Assembly (NCBI RefSeq): GCF_014205275.1
Contig: NZ_JACHND010000001.1
Location: forward strand, 1,364,001 to 1,428,000
Length of the DNA: 64,000 nt
Origin: Sphaerisporangium siamense
GTDB lineage: Bacteria; Actinomycetota; Actinomycetes; Streptosporangiales; Streptosporangiaceae
Direction of reading: 5' to 3'
The notes below the pieces were generated by a model. The model had not been told where the DNA came from and searched no databases. It was given only the letters and a program-made list of their open reading frames with translations. Below, piece after piece: positions 1-7,803 of this stretch. The stretch's first letter is position 1, and every line of letters begins with the position of its first letter. The translations under genes were made by a program, and so were the position numbers.

Positions 1-1
1 G

Positions 2-1933
2 CTGGAGGACATCGCCGGCTTCTACGACGGCCTGCCCGACGGCCGGCTCGTCATCGTGGGCGACAAGGGCTCGGGCAAGACGGTCCTGGCCATCCACCTG
101 GTGATGCGCCGCGCCAAGGCGATCATGGACGACCCGGACGCGAAGGATCCCGTGCCGGTGCGGCTGAGCGCCGCGTCCTGGACCACCGACCGGCCGTTCC
201 CTGACTGGCTCGCCGACCAGATCAAGGCGTACGGCCTGCCCTCCGCGGACGCGGCGCGGCTGGTCGCCGAGCGGCGGATCCTGCCCGTGCTGGACGGCCT
301 GGACGAGATGGACCCCGAGCCTGCCGCGGAGGACGCCGGGACCGCGCCGCGCCGGGCGGCGGCCCTGCTGGCCGAGCTCAACACGTTCTACGCCGCCGAG
401 GAGCACAAGTACGCGCCCGTGGTCGTGACCACCCGGCCGGGCCGCCACGCCGACCTGGACCGGCACGAGGAGACGCTCGACCGCGCCCGCACGGTCGCCA
501 TCCGCCCGCTCACCGTCCAGCAGATCACCGGCTACCTCACCGAGCGGTACCGGGGCCGGCTGCCGAAGGCGCGGCGCGCCTGGGAGCCCCTGCTGGTGGC
601 CCTGGAGGACCACGCCGGCCTGAGGCGGCTGCTGGCCACGCCGTGGCGGATGACGCTGGCCGCCACCGCGATCGAGGCCGATCCCTCCGTCGCGGCCGAG
701 CTGCTGCGCGGCGACGCCGGGCGCGCGAACGGAGCCGCGCCGAAGCCCGCCCTGCTCGCCGCGTTCGTCCCGGCCGCGGTGCGCGCCGCGGGCGGACGCC
801 ACCGTCCCGAGCAGGTCGAACGCTGGCTGGCCCACCTCGCGCGCCACCTGGACTGGCAGCGCGGGTACGCCGTCCGCCACCCGCCCGCCCCCGAGCCGCC
901 GGAGCGTCGCCACCACGCCCCCGTGGCGCCGTACATGTTCGCCGGGGACTGGACGATCATGGTGCCGCTCCCCGCCGAGAGCTCCGCTCCGGAGCCGGAC
1001 CCGCGCCTGGCGCCCACCGAGATGTCGGCGGTGGACATCGTGCCGCACCTGCTGTGGCCGATGGGCGGCTCGCTCGCGCCCCGCCTGGTCCACGCGGGGC
1101 TGGCCATCGCGGCCATGCTGGCGGCGGGCGCCACGGTGACAGGGCTGACCTCCTTCGGCGACGTCACGGCGTGGGTGTCCCACCTGGTGCACGCGCAGTG
1201 GATGCCCGCCGCCTGGCAGGCCTTCGGGCTGGTGGTGACCGGCTTCGCGGTCGCGGCCGTCGCGCCGGTCTTCGGCGTGTGGTGGAGGCCGCCGAGCGTC
1301 CGCACCCGGGCGAAGGTCTCCTTCCACGACCGCAGGCAGGGAATGGACGCGGGCCTCGGGCTCGGCCTCATGGGCGGGCTGATGTGCGCGCTGCCTCTGG
1401 CGCTCACCGCGGGGTTGGGCGGGATCGCGCACAGCGACGACCAGGCGGGCCTGTGGCTGCAGCCCGGGCTCGGCACGGGGCTGAAGACGGCGCTGGCGGT
1501 GGTGGGATCCCTCACCCTCTTGAGCGGGATCGCAGGCTGGCTCCTCGTGGGGCTGGACGACAAGCGGCGGGCGTGGGAGCCGTGGGCCGACCTGGACTCC
1601 CCGCAGCGCGCCATCCGCGACGACCTGCGGGCGGGGGTGGCGGCGGGGCTGGCGTTCGGCGTCGTGACCGGCGGCTTCGCGGGTCTGATCGGCGGGCCCG
1701 CCCTCGGGGTGCGGACCGGCCTGTTCGTCGGCATCGCCATCGGGCTGATGGCGGGAGGCACGGCGGCCAGGTACGCCATCGCCGTCCCCATGGCCGCGCT
1801 GCGGGGACGGCTGCCGTGGCGGGTGGCGTCCTTCTGCCGGTGGGCGTGCGCGGCGGGCCTGCTGCGCACCGCGGGCACGGCGTACCAGTTCCGGCACCGC
1901 GAGCTGCAGAGCTGGCTGGCGCGGAACAGGTGA
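2..1933 (+). CDS. NACHT-family NTPase with C-terminal membrane domain, 5' partial
   Basis: The reading frame is open from base 2, so the gene begins left of the window. A Walker A motif (GDKGSGKT) lies at bases 59-82. About 80 residues further is a NACHT-type Walker B (LPVLDGLDE), and later VVVTTRP, as in STAND NTPases. The C-terminal third holds about six Gly/Ala/Leu-rich membrane segments, and the protein ends in YQFRHRELQ, a tail often seen in actinomycete NACHT proteins. Family knowledge: STAND NTPases are signalling or defence switches whose sensor and effector domains vary. Here the N-terminal domain is off the edge, so the output cannot be named. The membrane domain suggests a membrane-located response (inference). 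Two GTG codons precede the P-loop but cannot be true starts because the fold needs upstream sequence. Confidence 0.85.
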   Translation: MEDIAGFYDGLPDGRLVIVGDKGSGKTVLAIHLVMRRAKAIMDDPDAKDPVPVRLSAASWTTDRPFPDWLADQIKAYGLPSADAARLVAERRILPVLDGLDEMDPEPAAEDAGTAPRRAAALLAELNTFYAAEEHKYAPVVVTTRPGRHADLDRHEETLDRARTVAIRPLTVQQITGYLTERYRGRLPKARRAWEPLLVALEDHAGLRRLLATPWRMTLAATAIEADPSVAAELLRGDAGRANGAAPKPALLAAFVPAAVRAAGGRHRPEQVERWLAHLARHLDWQRGYAVRHPPAPEPPERRHHAPVAPYMFAGDWTIMVPLPAESSAPEPDPRLAPTEMSAVDIVPHLLWPMGGSLAPRLVHAGLAIAAMLAAGATVTGLTSFGDVTAWVSHLVHAQWMPAAWQAFGLVVTGFAVAAVAPVFGVWWRPPSVRTRAKVSFHDRRQGMDAGLGLGLMGGLMCALPLALTAGLGGIAHSDDQAGLWLQPGLGTGLKTALAVVGSLTLLSGIAGWLLVGLDDKRRAWEPWADLDSPQRAIRDDLRAGVAAGLAFGVVTGGFAGLIGGPALGVRTGLFVGIAIGLMAGGTAARYAIAVPMAALRGRLPWRVASFCRWACAAGLLRTAGTAYQFRHRELQSWLARNR

Positions 1934-2068
1934 CCGCCCGCGGCGCGGCCGAAATCGGGGCTTCCGCCGCCGCGCGGCTGTGGGAATGTAGAGCCCGGGA
2001 CGTCCGGCCGACCGGTCCGGACGGCCATCGGACGGCTCATGGGCGAGATTCTCACAAGGGAGAACGCG

Positions 2069-2707
2069 ATGACCGCTATCAAGGACGACTTTCTCGCAAC
2101 GGCCCGTGCGGCGGCGAACCTGCTGCGCGATCCCGCGGTGGCCGCCGCCTGGGACAAGCCGAGCGCGTTGGCGGAGTTCCGCGTGAGCGGGCTCGCCGGC
2201 CACCTGGCGTACCAGATCCTGATCATTTCCCGCATCCTGAACTCCCCTGTGCCGGAGGAACCGACCATCTCCCTTCTGGACCACTACGGCCGCGCGGAGT
2301 GGATCGGCAAGTCCGTCGACGACGACTTCAACGTCCGCATCCGGGAGGGTGGCGAGCAGGTCGCCGCCGACGGGCCGGAGGCGCTGGCGGCGCTCGTGGA
2401 CGCCACCGTGGAGGAGCTGTCGGACGGGCTGCCGCGCGCGGAGAACCGGCCGGTGCGCGTCCCGCTGTGGGGGCCGTGGTCGCTGCTGCTGGACGACCTG
2501 CTGGTGACGCGCATGATGGAGCTGGCCGTCCACTCCGACGACCTGGCCGTCAGCGTGGGCGTGCCCACCCCGCCGATCCCCGCGACCGCCGTGGACACGG
2601 TGGTCGACCTGCTGTCGCGCCTGGCCGTGCGCCGCCACGGCGCGACGAACGTGCTGCGCGCCTTCAGCCGCGCCGAGCGCGCCCCCGCCGGCATCGCCGC
2701 GTTCTGA
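2069..2707 (+). CDS. DinB/maleylpyruvate isomerase-type (mycothiol-dependent) family protein
   Basis: A 212-residue protein with the helical N-terminal domain of the mycothiol-dependent maleylpyruvate isomerase/DinB superfamily: an early helix with repeated Ala/Leu, the GLAGHLAYQI segment and the later MELAVHSDDLAVS segment, where metal-binding His positions usually lie. I chose the ATG at 2069 because AAGGGAG sits just upstream (2057-2063). An in-frame ATG 10 codons earlier lacks such a site. Family members are thiol-dependent isomerases or transferases, but most are uncharacterised, and no substrate can be named. The next gene starts 35 bp downstream on the same strand, so the two are probably cotranscribed. 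Confidence 0.75.
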   Translation: MTAIKDDFLATARAAANLLRDPAVAAAWDKPSALAEFRVSGLAGHLAYQILIISRILNSPVPEEPTISLLDHYGRAEWIGKSVDDDFNVRIREGGEQVAADGPEALAALVDATVEELSDGLPRAENRPVRVPLWGPWSLLLDDLLVTRMMELAVHSDDLAVSVGVPTPPIPATAVDTVVDLLSRLAVRRHGATNVLRAFSRAERAPAGIAAF

Positions 2708-2741
2708 GCCGCCCAGGGATCACCGAGGAAAGGGACACATC

Positions 2742-3449
2742 ATGGATCATGCGGAGCTTCGCGAGCGTTTCGCCACGCTGACCACGGCCCACCTCGCGGA
2801 CGCGTGCATCCGCGCTGAGGTCCCGGTGCGCTGCGCCCCCGCGCCGGTGCGCCCGGTGCTGCCCGGGACGCGGCTGGCGGGACGGGTGGCGCCCGCGCGG
2901 CACGCCGGCAGCGTGGACATCTTCCTGGAGGCGTTCCACGAGGCCGCGCCCGGCGACGTGCTGGTCGTCGACAACGGCGGGCGCGTGGACGAGGCGTGCG
3001 TCGGCGACCTGGTCGTGCTGGAGGCGCGGGCGGCCGGGCTGGACGGCATCGTGATCTGGGGCCTGCACCGCGACACGGCCGACATCCTGGCGATCGGCCT
3101 GCCGGTCTTCAGCGTCGGCGCGACCTCGACCGGGCCGCTGAAGCTCGACGCGCGGCCGGGCGACGCGCTGGACTCCGCGACCGTCGGCGAGTGGACGGTG
3201 GGCCGCGCGGACGTGGCGCTCGGCGACGACGACGGTGTGCTGTTCGTCCCCGGGGACCGGGTCGGCGAGCTGCTCACGCTCGCGGAGAAGATCCGCGACA
3301 CCGAGCGCCGCCAGGCCGAGCGGATCCGCTCGGGCTCCTCGCTGCGCGAGCAGGTGCGTTTCGGCGTCTACCTGGAGCGGCGCAAGGAGAACCCCGCGCT
3401 GACCTTCCGCGAGCACCTGCGTGCCGTGGGCGGGGCCATCGAGGAATGA
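2742..3449 (+). CDS. RraA-like / HMG-aldolase family protein
   Basis: 235 residues. The RraA fold is recognisable from GDVLVVDNGG, then EACVGDL, then GIVIWGLHRD and LPVFSVGATSTG, in the order seen in RraA and in 4-hydroxy-4-methyl-2-oxoglutarate aldolases. The Arg-Asp pair that binds the divalent metal and substrate in the aldolases is present (GLHRD). Members act either as class II aldolases on pyruvate-type substrates or as RNase E inhibitors; in actinomycetes the enzymatic role is the more likely (inference). A clear AGGAAAGG ribosome site precedes the ATG. The C-terminal 50 residues are Arg/Glu-rich and helical, longer than in minimal RraA proteins. Confidence 0.8.
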   Translation: MDHAELRERFATLTTAHLADACIRAEVPVRCAPAPVRPVLPGTRLAGRVAPARHAGSVDIFLEAFHEAAPGDVLVVDNGGRVDEACVGDLVVLEARAAGLDGIVIWGLHRDTADILAIGLPVFSVGATSTGPLKLDARPGDALDSATVGEWTVGRADVALGDDDGVLFVPGDRVGELLTLAEKIRDTERRQAERIRSGSSLREQVRFGVYLERRKENPALTFREHLRAVGGAIEE

Positions 3450-3492
3450 CGGGCGGCGGGGCGGTCCCGTACGGGGCCGCCCCGCCGTGTCG

Positions 3493-3564
3493 AGGCCGTG
3501 ACCGGAATCGAACCGGCGTACACCGCTTTGCAGGCGGTTCCCTGAGCCACTCGGGCACACGGCC
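3493..3564 (-). tRNA. tRNA-Cys (GCA)
   Basis: The complement of this stretch folds as a cloverleaf with a 7-bp acceptor stem (GGCCGTG with CACGGCC), anticodon loop CTGCAAA giving anticodon GCA, and T-arm GGTTCGATTCC. No CCA is encoded; the 3' end is followed by CGA. It lies between the RraA-like gene and a long intergenic stretch. An inverted repeat, GAATTTC/GAAATTC (3573-3597), sits directly on its 5' side. Confidence 0.95.
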
Positions 3565-4085
3565 GTGTCCTGGAATTTCGCGCCACGCCTGAAATTCAGG
3601 AATGGCGGAAAGCGTTTAGGAATAGTCGACAGACCATTTCATGGACTGAAGGAAGAAGGGAGACACCCGGCGTCGCGCCACACGGAAATGCCGTCCGCGA
3701 GCACAGAAGGGTGAAGTGAGCTGGGAGGACGCGCGACTAGGCGCGACAACAACAGGACGAGAGGCTCCCACCGTGGGCGGCGTGCGGCTTCATGACCGCC
3801 GACCTCGTGCCCATCATGTGGCTCCTGCCTTCTTCGTCCGGGGAGCGGGGCCGCGAACTCAGGGCCCGGCCGCTCCATGCGAAATCAATACTAGGCACCG
3901 ATATCAACGCAGTCAATCTCGAACGTGAATGCACTCGCCCCTGATTGATTTCTTTCCGCCGCGCGCCGGCTCCGCGCCCCGCCCGGCACGCCGCCGGCGG
4001 CCCGCGGCGGCCCCCTCGGAGCCGTCGCGGCCTCCGGGGGGTCGAGGGCCCGCCCCGCCGCGGCGTCCGACCGCGATCCGAGGTC
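3565..4085. other. Intergenic stretch without a convincing gene
   Basis: About 520 bp between tRNA-Cys and the promoter at 4086. It contains the inverted repeat GAATTTC-N11-GAAATTC at 3573-3597. Short open frames here (for example 3716-3928) have no family signature, weak ribosome sites and mixed codon-position GC, so I do not call them. The part from 3600 to 3960 is clearly less GC-rich than coding neighbours. Confidence 0.5.
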
Positions 4086-4114
4086 TTGTGACAAATCGGG
4101 GGTAAAGCTACGAT
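4086..4114 (+). promoter_or_regulatory. Candidate sigma-70-type promoter
   Basis: TTGTGA at 4086-4091 and TACGAT at 4109-4114 are separated by 17 bp, in an unusually AT-rich stretch. A transcript would start near 4121, just before the palindrome at 4126-4142, and lead to the DoxX-like gene at 4283. Confidence 0.5.
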
Positions 4115-4125
4115 CAAAACAACTC

Positions 4126-4142
4126 TTAGGAAACTTTCCTAA
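4126..4142. promoter_or_regulatory. Perfect palindrome TTAGGAAA-C-TTTCCTAA, ROK-type operator candidate
   Basis: Two 8-base arms flank a single C. The core AGGAAACTTTCCT fits the AGGAAASTTTCCT operator known for the ROK-family repressor CsnR of Streptomyces. It lies roughly at +5 to +21 of the promoter at 4086, where a bound repressor would block transcription. No ROK gene is in the window, so the regulator is not identified. Confidence 0.6.
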
Positions 4143-4282
4143 AAGAAAGTCGAGCGTCGTCGAGGGGACCAGGCACGATGATGCCTCTTCCGATCGCGGC
4201 GCCCACTTCGACCCACCTCCCGCTCATGCTCGCCACGGCGGGACACGGGCACGTGCGGGCGCGACACGCGAAGGAGACCGCG

Positions 4283-4780
4283 ATGCCAACCGTGAACCGT
4301 CGGCGCAGGCCGCCCCAGCAGCCAGTGGCCGGTATCGAGGCCACCCTCGTCGCCCTGCTGCGCAGGCGCGCCCCCGACGTGATGCGCTGGGCCCTCGGCC
4401 TGGTGTTCCTCTGGTTCGGCGCGCTGAAGGTCGCGAACGCCACCCCCGTGGGCGACCTGGTCGCCGACACGCTCTCCTTCGTCCCCGTCCCGGCGTCGAT
4501 CCTGGTGCCCGCGCTCGGCCTCTTCGAGATCGCCGTGGGCGTACTCCTGGTGATCAACAGGTGGCTGCGCCCGGTCCTGGTCGCGTTGTTATGCCACCTG
4601 GCCGGGACGTTCCTCGTCCTGGTGGTCCGCCCCGACACCGCCTTCAAGGGCGGCAACGTCCTCATGCTCACCATGGAGGGCGAGTTCGTCGTCAAGAACG
4701 TGGTCCTGATCGCCGCCACCCTCCTCGTGGCCGCCACCCTGCCCTCGCGAACCGGCGACAGCGGCCCCGTCCAGCCCTGA
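4283..4780 (+). CDS. DoxX-like four-helix membrane protein
   Basis: 165 residues. After a basic N-terminus there are four hydrophobic segments: MRWALGLVFLWFGALKV, ILVPALGLFEIAVGVLLVI, PVLVALLCHLAGTFLVLVV and a last one starting near VVKNVVLIAATLLVA. The FLWFGALK motif at the end of the first helix and the EGEFVVKNVVLIAA motif before the last are typical of the DoxX/DUF417-like superfamily of small membrane proteins linked to redox or quinone chemistry. I chose the ATG at 4283 because AAGGAG sits 7 bases upstream; a longer frame from 4178 lacks one. Control by the ROK-type palindrome upstream is an inference from position only. Confidence 0.7.
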   Translation: MPTVNRRRRPPQQPVAGIEATLVALLRRRAPDVMRWALGLVFLWFGALKVANATPVGDLVADTLSFVPVPASILVPALGLFEIAVGVLLVINRWLRPVLVALLCHLAGTFLVLVVRPDTAFKGGNVLMLTMEGEFVVKNVVLIAATLLVAATLPSRTGDSGPVQP

Positions 4781-4918
4781 CCTCCGGCCCCGGCACGCGC
4801 AGCCGTGGCCGATCGCCGCGACAGGCGTGGCGATCATGACGTGACGTGATCGGATCACTACGGTGTGCATGCACCTCCTCGGTGCCCCTATCCGACGACT
4901 CGATGCCGGAAGAAGGAC

Positions 4919-5428
4919 ATGCACACCATCCGCGTGACCGGCCGCATGGCCATGCTCATCTCAGGGATGGCGATCGCCGCCGTCTGCGGCCTCGCCCCCA
5001 TGGCCGCCGCGGCGACCGCCGGCCTCCCCGGGCGGGCGCTCGATCCTCCCGCCGAGGAACCGTGCCCGGGCGGGGAGCCGAAACCCTGCGGCGCGCCCGC
5101 GCAGGAACGCGAAAGCGTCGACGCCGGGCGCGAGGAGGCCAAGAAGGCCGCGGCGACGGCCGAGAAGGACATCGCCGCGGCCAAGGAGAGGGCCGAGAAG
5201 TGCGCTCCGGAGTCCAAGGAGTGCATGGCGAACCTCATCGGCGACGGCGCCGAGCAGCACAAGGGCCTGGACGACACCCGGCAGGCGCTGGAGGCGTTCA
5301 AGCCCGCGCCGGCGGACAACGCCGCCCCGGCCGTCGCCGGGGCGTGCGACGCGTTCGCCGCGGCGCTGGGCCCGCTGGTCCGAGGGGACGCCTCCCAGCT
5401 CACCGGCGTCTGCGAGCTGATGAAGTGA
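4919..5428 (+). CDS. Secreted coiled-coil hypothetical protein
   Basis: 169 residues. A signal peptide is clear: basic start, hydrophobic core MLISGMAIAAVCGLAPMAAA, and Ala-rich cleavage region. The mature part has a proline/cysteine segment, then a charged Ala/Glu/Lys helix around residues 60-105 that should form a coiled coil, then a short Ala-rich tail. Five or more cysteines lie in the mature part, suggesting disulfides outside the cell. No family is recognised. The ATG at 4919 follows AGAAGGA closely. The stop overlaps the next start by one base (TGATG), so translation is coupled. Confidence 0.65.
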   Translation: MHTIRVTGRMAMLISGMAIAAVCGLAPMAAAATAGLPGRALDPPAEEPCPGGEPKPCGAPAQERESVDAGREEAKKAAATAEKDIAAAKERAEKCAPESKECMANLIGDGAEQHKGLDDTRQALEAFKPAPADNAAPAVAGACDAFAAALGPLVRGDASQLTGVCELMK

Positions 5429-6354
5429 TGACCGCCATGAGCGCACGCATCAGATGGACGGCGCCGGTCCTCGCCGCCGCCCTGTGCACGCCCGCGCACG
5501 CCGCGTACGCCGGGCAGGCGTCCCCGTCGCCCGATATGCCCGTCGCGCAGGCCTTCGACGGCGACAAGCCTCTGTCCTCGGTGGCGAAGGTCACCGAGCG
5601 CTGCGCCGAGCGCCCCGGCGACTGCCGCTTCACCATCGACAAGAGCGCCTCCGGCGAGTACTACAGTGCGGTGAAGTCCCTGGGGAACGCGGTCATCAAC
5701 TGCACCCTCCACTCGATCAAGGTGACCCGGCAGGTCACGCTGCGGACCTCCACCTCCGACAACCTCGGCGGCCACATCGCCGGGAAGATCTCCGCGGAGG
5801 GCTCGGTCAACGGCTCCGGCGAGATCACGGGCGGCGTCAACGCCGAGGGCAACGGCAGCTTCGACACGCCCAACAAGCAGCAGGGCCCCTCCGCCACGGT
5901 CGGGGCCAAGGCCGGCGCCAACGGCAGCGGGAAGATCTCCGGCTCGCTCGGCGTGAAGGGTGCGTTCGAGGGCGCCTTCCAGCTCCAGTACCAGCGCACC
6001 TGGACGACGGAGAACACCGAGTCGACCAGCTACGACGTCACCGTGCCGTCCGGCGACGCCCTGGTGTTCGGCGCCAGCTCCGCCATGCAGCGCATCGCCG
6101 GCACCATCACCGTGGGCGGACTCCAGATCCGCGAAGTCGTCGTGGACGGCCCGTCCAGCATCAACACCAGCACGTTCTTCGCCAGCACCATGACCGCGCC
6201 CGGCGGGACCTGCCAGCGGCTGCGGCCGGAGGACAAGCCCCCGACCGGCGGCCCCGGCGATCGGCTCGCGGCCGGCGGGCTCACCGAGCTCACCGCGCCG
6301 CCGCCCGGCGCGCGGCTGAAGGAGCGCGTGACGCTCCCCGTCGGCCGTCCCTGA
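5428..6354 (+). CDS. Secreted protein with Gly/Ser/Asn-rich strands, possible aerolysin-like fold
   Basis: 308 residues starting at the ATG that overlaps the previous stop. A signal peptide (WTAPVLAAALCTPAHAAYA) is followed by a module with Cys pairs and YY then INCT (RCAERPGDCRF ... EYYSAV ... GNAVINCT). A long region of alternating Gly, Ser, Asn and Thr then follows, then TYD-type strands around SYDVTVPSGDALVFG and GTITVGGLQI, and a Pro-rich tail. The 'VPSGDALVF' strand pattern after Thr-rich strands resembles the stem region of ETX/MTX2-aerolysin pore formers, but the similarity is by eye only. The cysteine/INCT module recurs in the next gene. The role is unknown; it is certainly exported. 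Confidence 0.65.
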   Translation: MTAMSARIRWTAPVLAAALCTPAHAAYAGQASPSPDMPVAQAFDGDKPLSSVAKVTERCAERPGDCRFTIDKSASGEYYSAVKSLGNAVINCTLHSIKVTRQVTLRTSTSDNLGGHIAGKISAEGSVNGSGEITGGVNAEGNGSFDTPNKQQGPSATVGAKAGANGSGKISGSLGVKGAFEGAFQLQYQRTWTTENTESTSYDVTVPSGDALVFGASSAMQRIAGTITVGGLQIREVVVDGPSSINTSTFFASTMTAPGGTCQRLRPEDKPPTGGPGDRLAAGGLTELTAPPPGARLKERVTLPVGRP

Positions 6355-6388
6355 CCGTCCGCCCGAGCGTTCATTCGTGGAGATCATT

Positions 6389-7708
6389 GTGAAAAGGTTT
6401 CTCAGCCGTGCCCGGACCGGATCGGTCCGGGCCGCGGGTGTCGCCGCCGTCCTGGGCCTCGGCCTGTGCGCGCTCACCCTGCCCGCGGACGCCGAACGGG
6501 CCGCGCCCGTCCCGGTGGCCGTCGTCAACGGCGACTTCGCGCTGCCCGCGTTCACCGCCGACCCGAACTGGGCGGCGGTCCAGGGCTGGTCGGTGGGCTC
6601 GACCAACGGCTCGGGGACGTCGTCGGGCGTCGCGCGGTACGGGCCGAACTCCGGGCATCCGGCCGGGAAGGCGGCCGTCATGCTGCGCTTCCCCCTGCCC
6701 GCCTACGCCTTCAAGCAGCGGCTGCGCGGCGTACGGCCGGGAGCCCAGGTCACCGTCACCTTCGACGACAGCCCCGGCGTCGCCGCCGCCTGCACCCCCG
6801 GCTCGGTCGCGGACGGCCAGTCCTACACCGTCGAAGGGACCGGCGGCGCGGCGAGCACCAGGACGACCGCCCCAGACCCGGACAAGAAGGCCGGCACCCT
6901 CGGCAAGGGCGTCTGGCGCACCGGACAGACGTACACCTTCACCGCCGGCGAGTACGAGCCGCTGCTCACCTTCACCTCCCAGGTGCCGAACAGCGCGAAC
7001 GCCGGCGGGGGCTGCGGCCCCCTGATCGCCGACGTGCGGGCGACGCAGGCACCCCCTCCCGTGGACAAGACGATCCCGAAGACCGCCCTGCCGCCCTCGC
7101 TGGCCTTCTACGGCAATGACAGCAGGCCGGTCGCCGACGCGGTCAACTACTGCCTCGGCGTGGTGACCAGGTGCGTCTTCACCCCGGCGGAGGAATACTC
7201 CTACAGCTACTACGAGCCCGCCCAGGTCAACGGGGACGCCTACATCAACTGCACGCGCAACGAGCTGAAGCGCGCCCGGCCGCTGACGTTCGGGGGACGC
7301 TCCTACGGTGACCTGCCCGCCAACGCGGGGCTGCCGCCGAACGGGACCACCGTCACCAACCTGGCCCAGCAGTACGTCAACGGAATCGGCGCCGCCCCCG
7401 ACTGGACCACGACCACCACGCGGAACGTCACCGAGGTCGTCCAGCCCTCCGAGGCGTCCTGGATCGAGACCCAGGCGGGCCGCCGCCGCACCGAGGGGTG
7501 GTTCACCTCCTCGCCCGCGCCCGCCGACCCGAACACCGAGTGGCGGCTCTACACCGTCCTGGACCACGCGGCCACCACGCTCCCGGACCGGGTCTACCAG
7601 CGCACCGGCCCCATGACCTCGGCCGAGAAGCTGCGCTGCCGCTCCGACCGCCCGACCGCCCCGACCCCGGTCGGCGCGGGCGACCCTGCGGGCTTCACGC
7701 GCGGCTGA
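6389..7708 (+). CDS. Secreted protein, DUF642/CBM-like N-terminus plus shared Cys/INCT module
   Basis: 439 residues from the GTG at 6389, which has GGAG six bases upstream. After a signal peptide ending near LPADAERA, residues about 45-210 look like a jelly-roll carbohydrate-binding or DUF642 domain: NGDFALPAF, GWSVGST, HPAGKAAVML and VTVTFDDSPG. The C-terminal half repeats the module of the preceding gene (VTRCVFTP ... YSYYEP ... GDAYINCT) and the Thr-rich strand followed by VV(Q)PS. It is 34 bp downstream of its neighbour on the same strand. Together with 4919 and 5428 it forms a three-gene export unit of unknown function. Confidence 0.65.
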   Translation: MKRFLSRARTGSVRAAGVAAVLGLGLCALTLPADAERAAPVPVAVVNGDFALPAFTADPNWAAVQGWSVGSTNGSGTSSGVARYGPNSGHPAGKAAVMLRFPLPAYAFKQRLRGVRPGAQVTVTFDDSPGVAAACTPGSVADGQSYTVEGTGGAASTRTTAPDPDKKAGTLGKGVWRTGQTYTFTAGEYEPLLTFTSQVPNSANAGGGCGPLIADVRATQAPPPVDKTIPKTALPPSLAFYGNDSRPVADAVNYCLGVVTRCVFTPAEEYSYSYYEPAQVNGDAYINCTRNELKRARPLTFGGRSYGDLPANAGLPPNGTTVTNLAQQYVNGIGAAPDWTTTTTRNVTEVVQPSEASWIETQAGRRRTEGWFTSSPAPADPNTEWRLYTVLDHAATTLPDRVYQRTGPMTSAEKLRCRSDRPTAPTPVGAGDPAGFTRG

Positions 7709-7803
7709 GTCGTCCGCCCGGCGCCGCCATCCCGGACGCGCGCTCGCCGAATCGGATGTTGAGAGTACGGCGGGAGTGCGTGCCGGGTATGGCGGGTCGC
7801 CGG

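Noticed and set aside
3716-3928. Plus-strand open frame in the region after tRNA-Cys
   Set aside because: No domain, no signal peptide, odd composition and only a weak ribosome site; lies in a region that looks non-coding.
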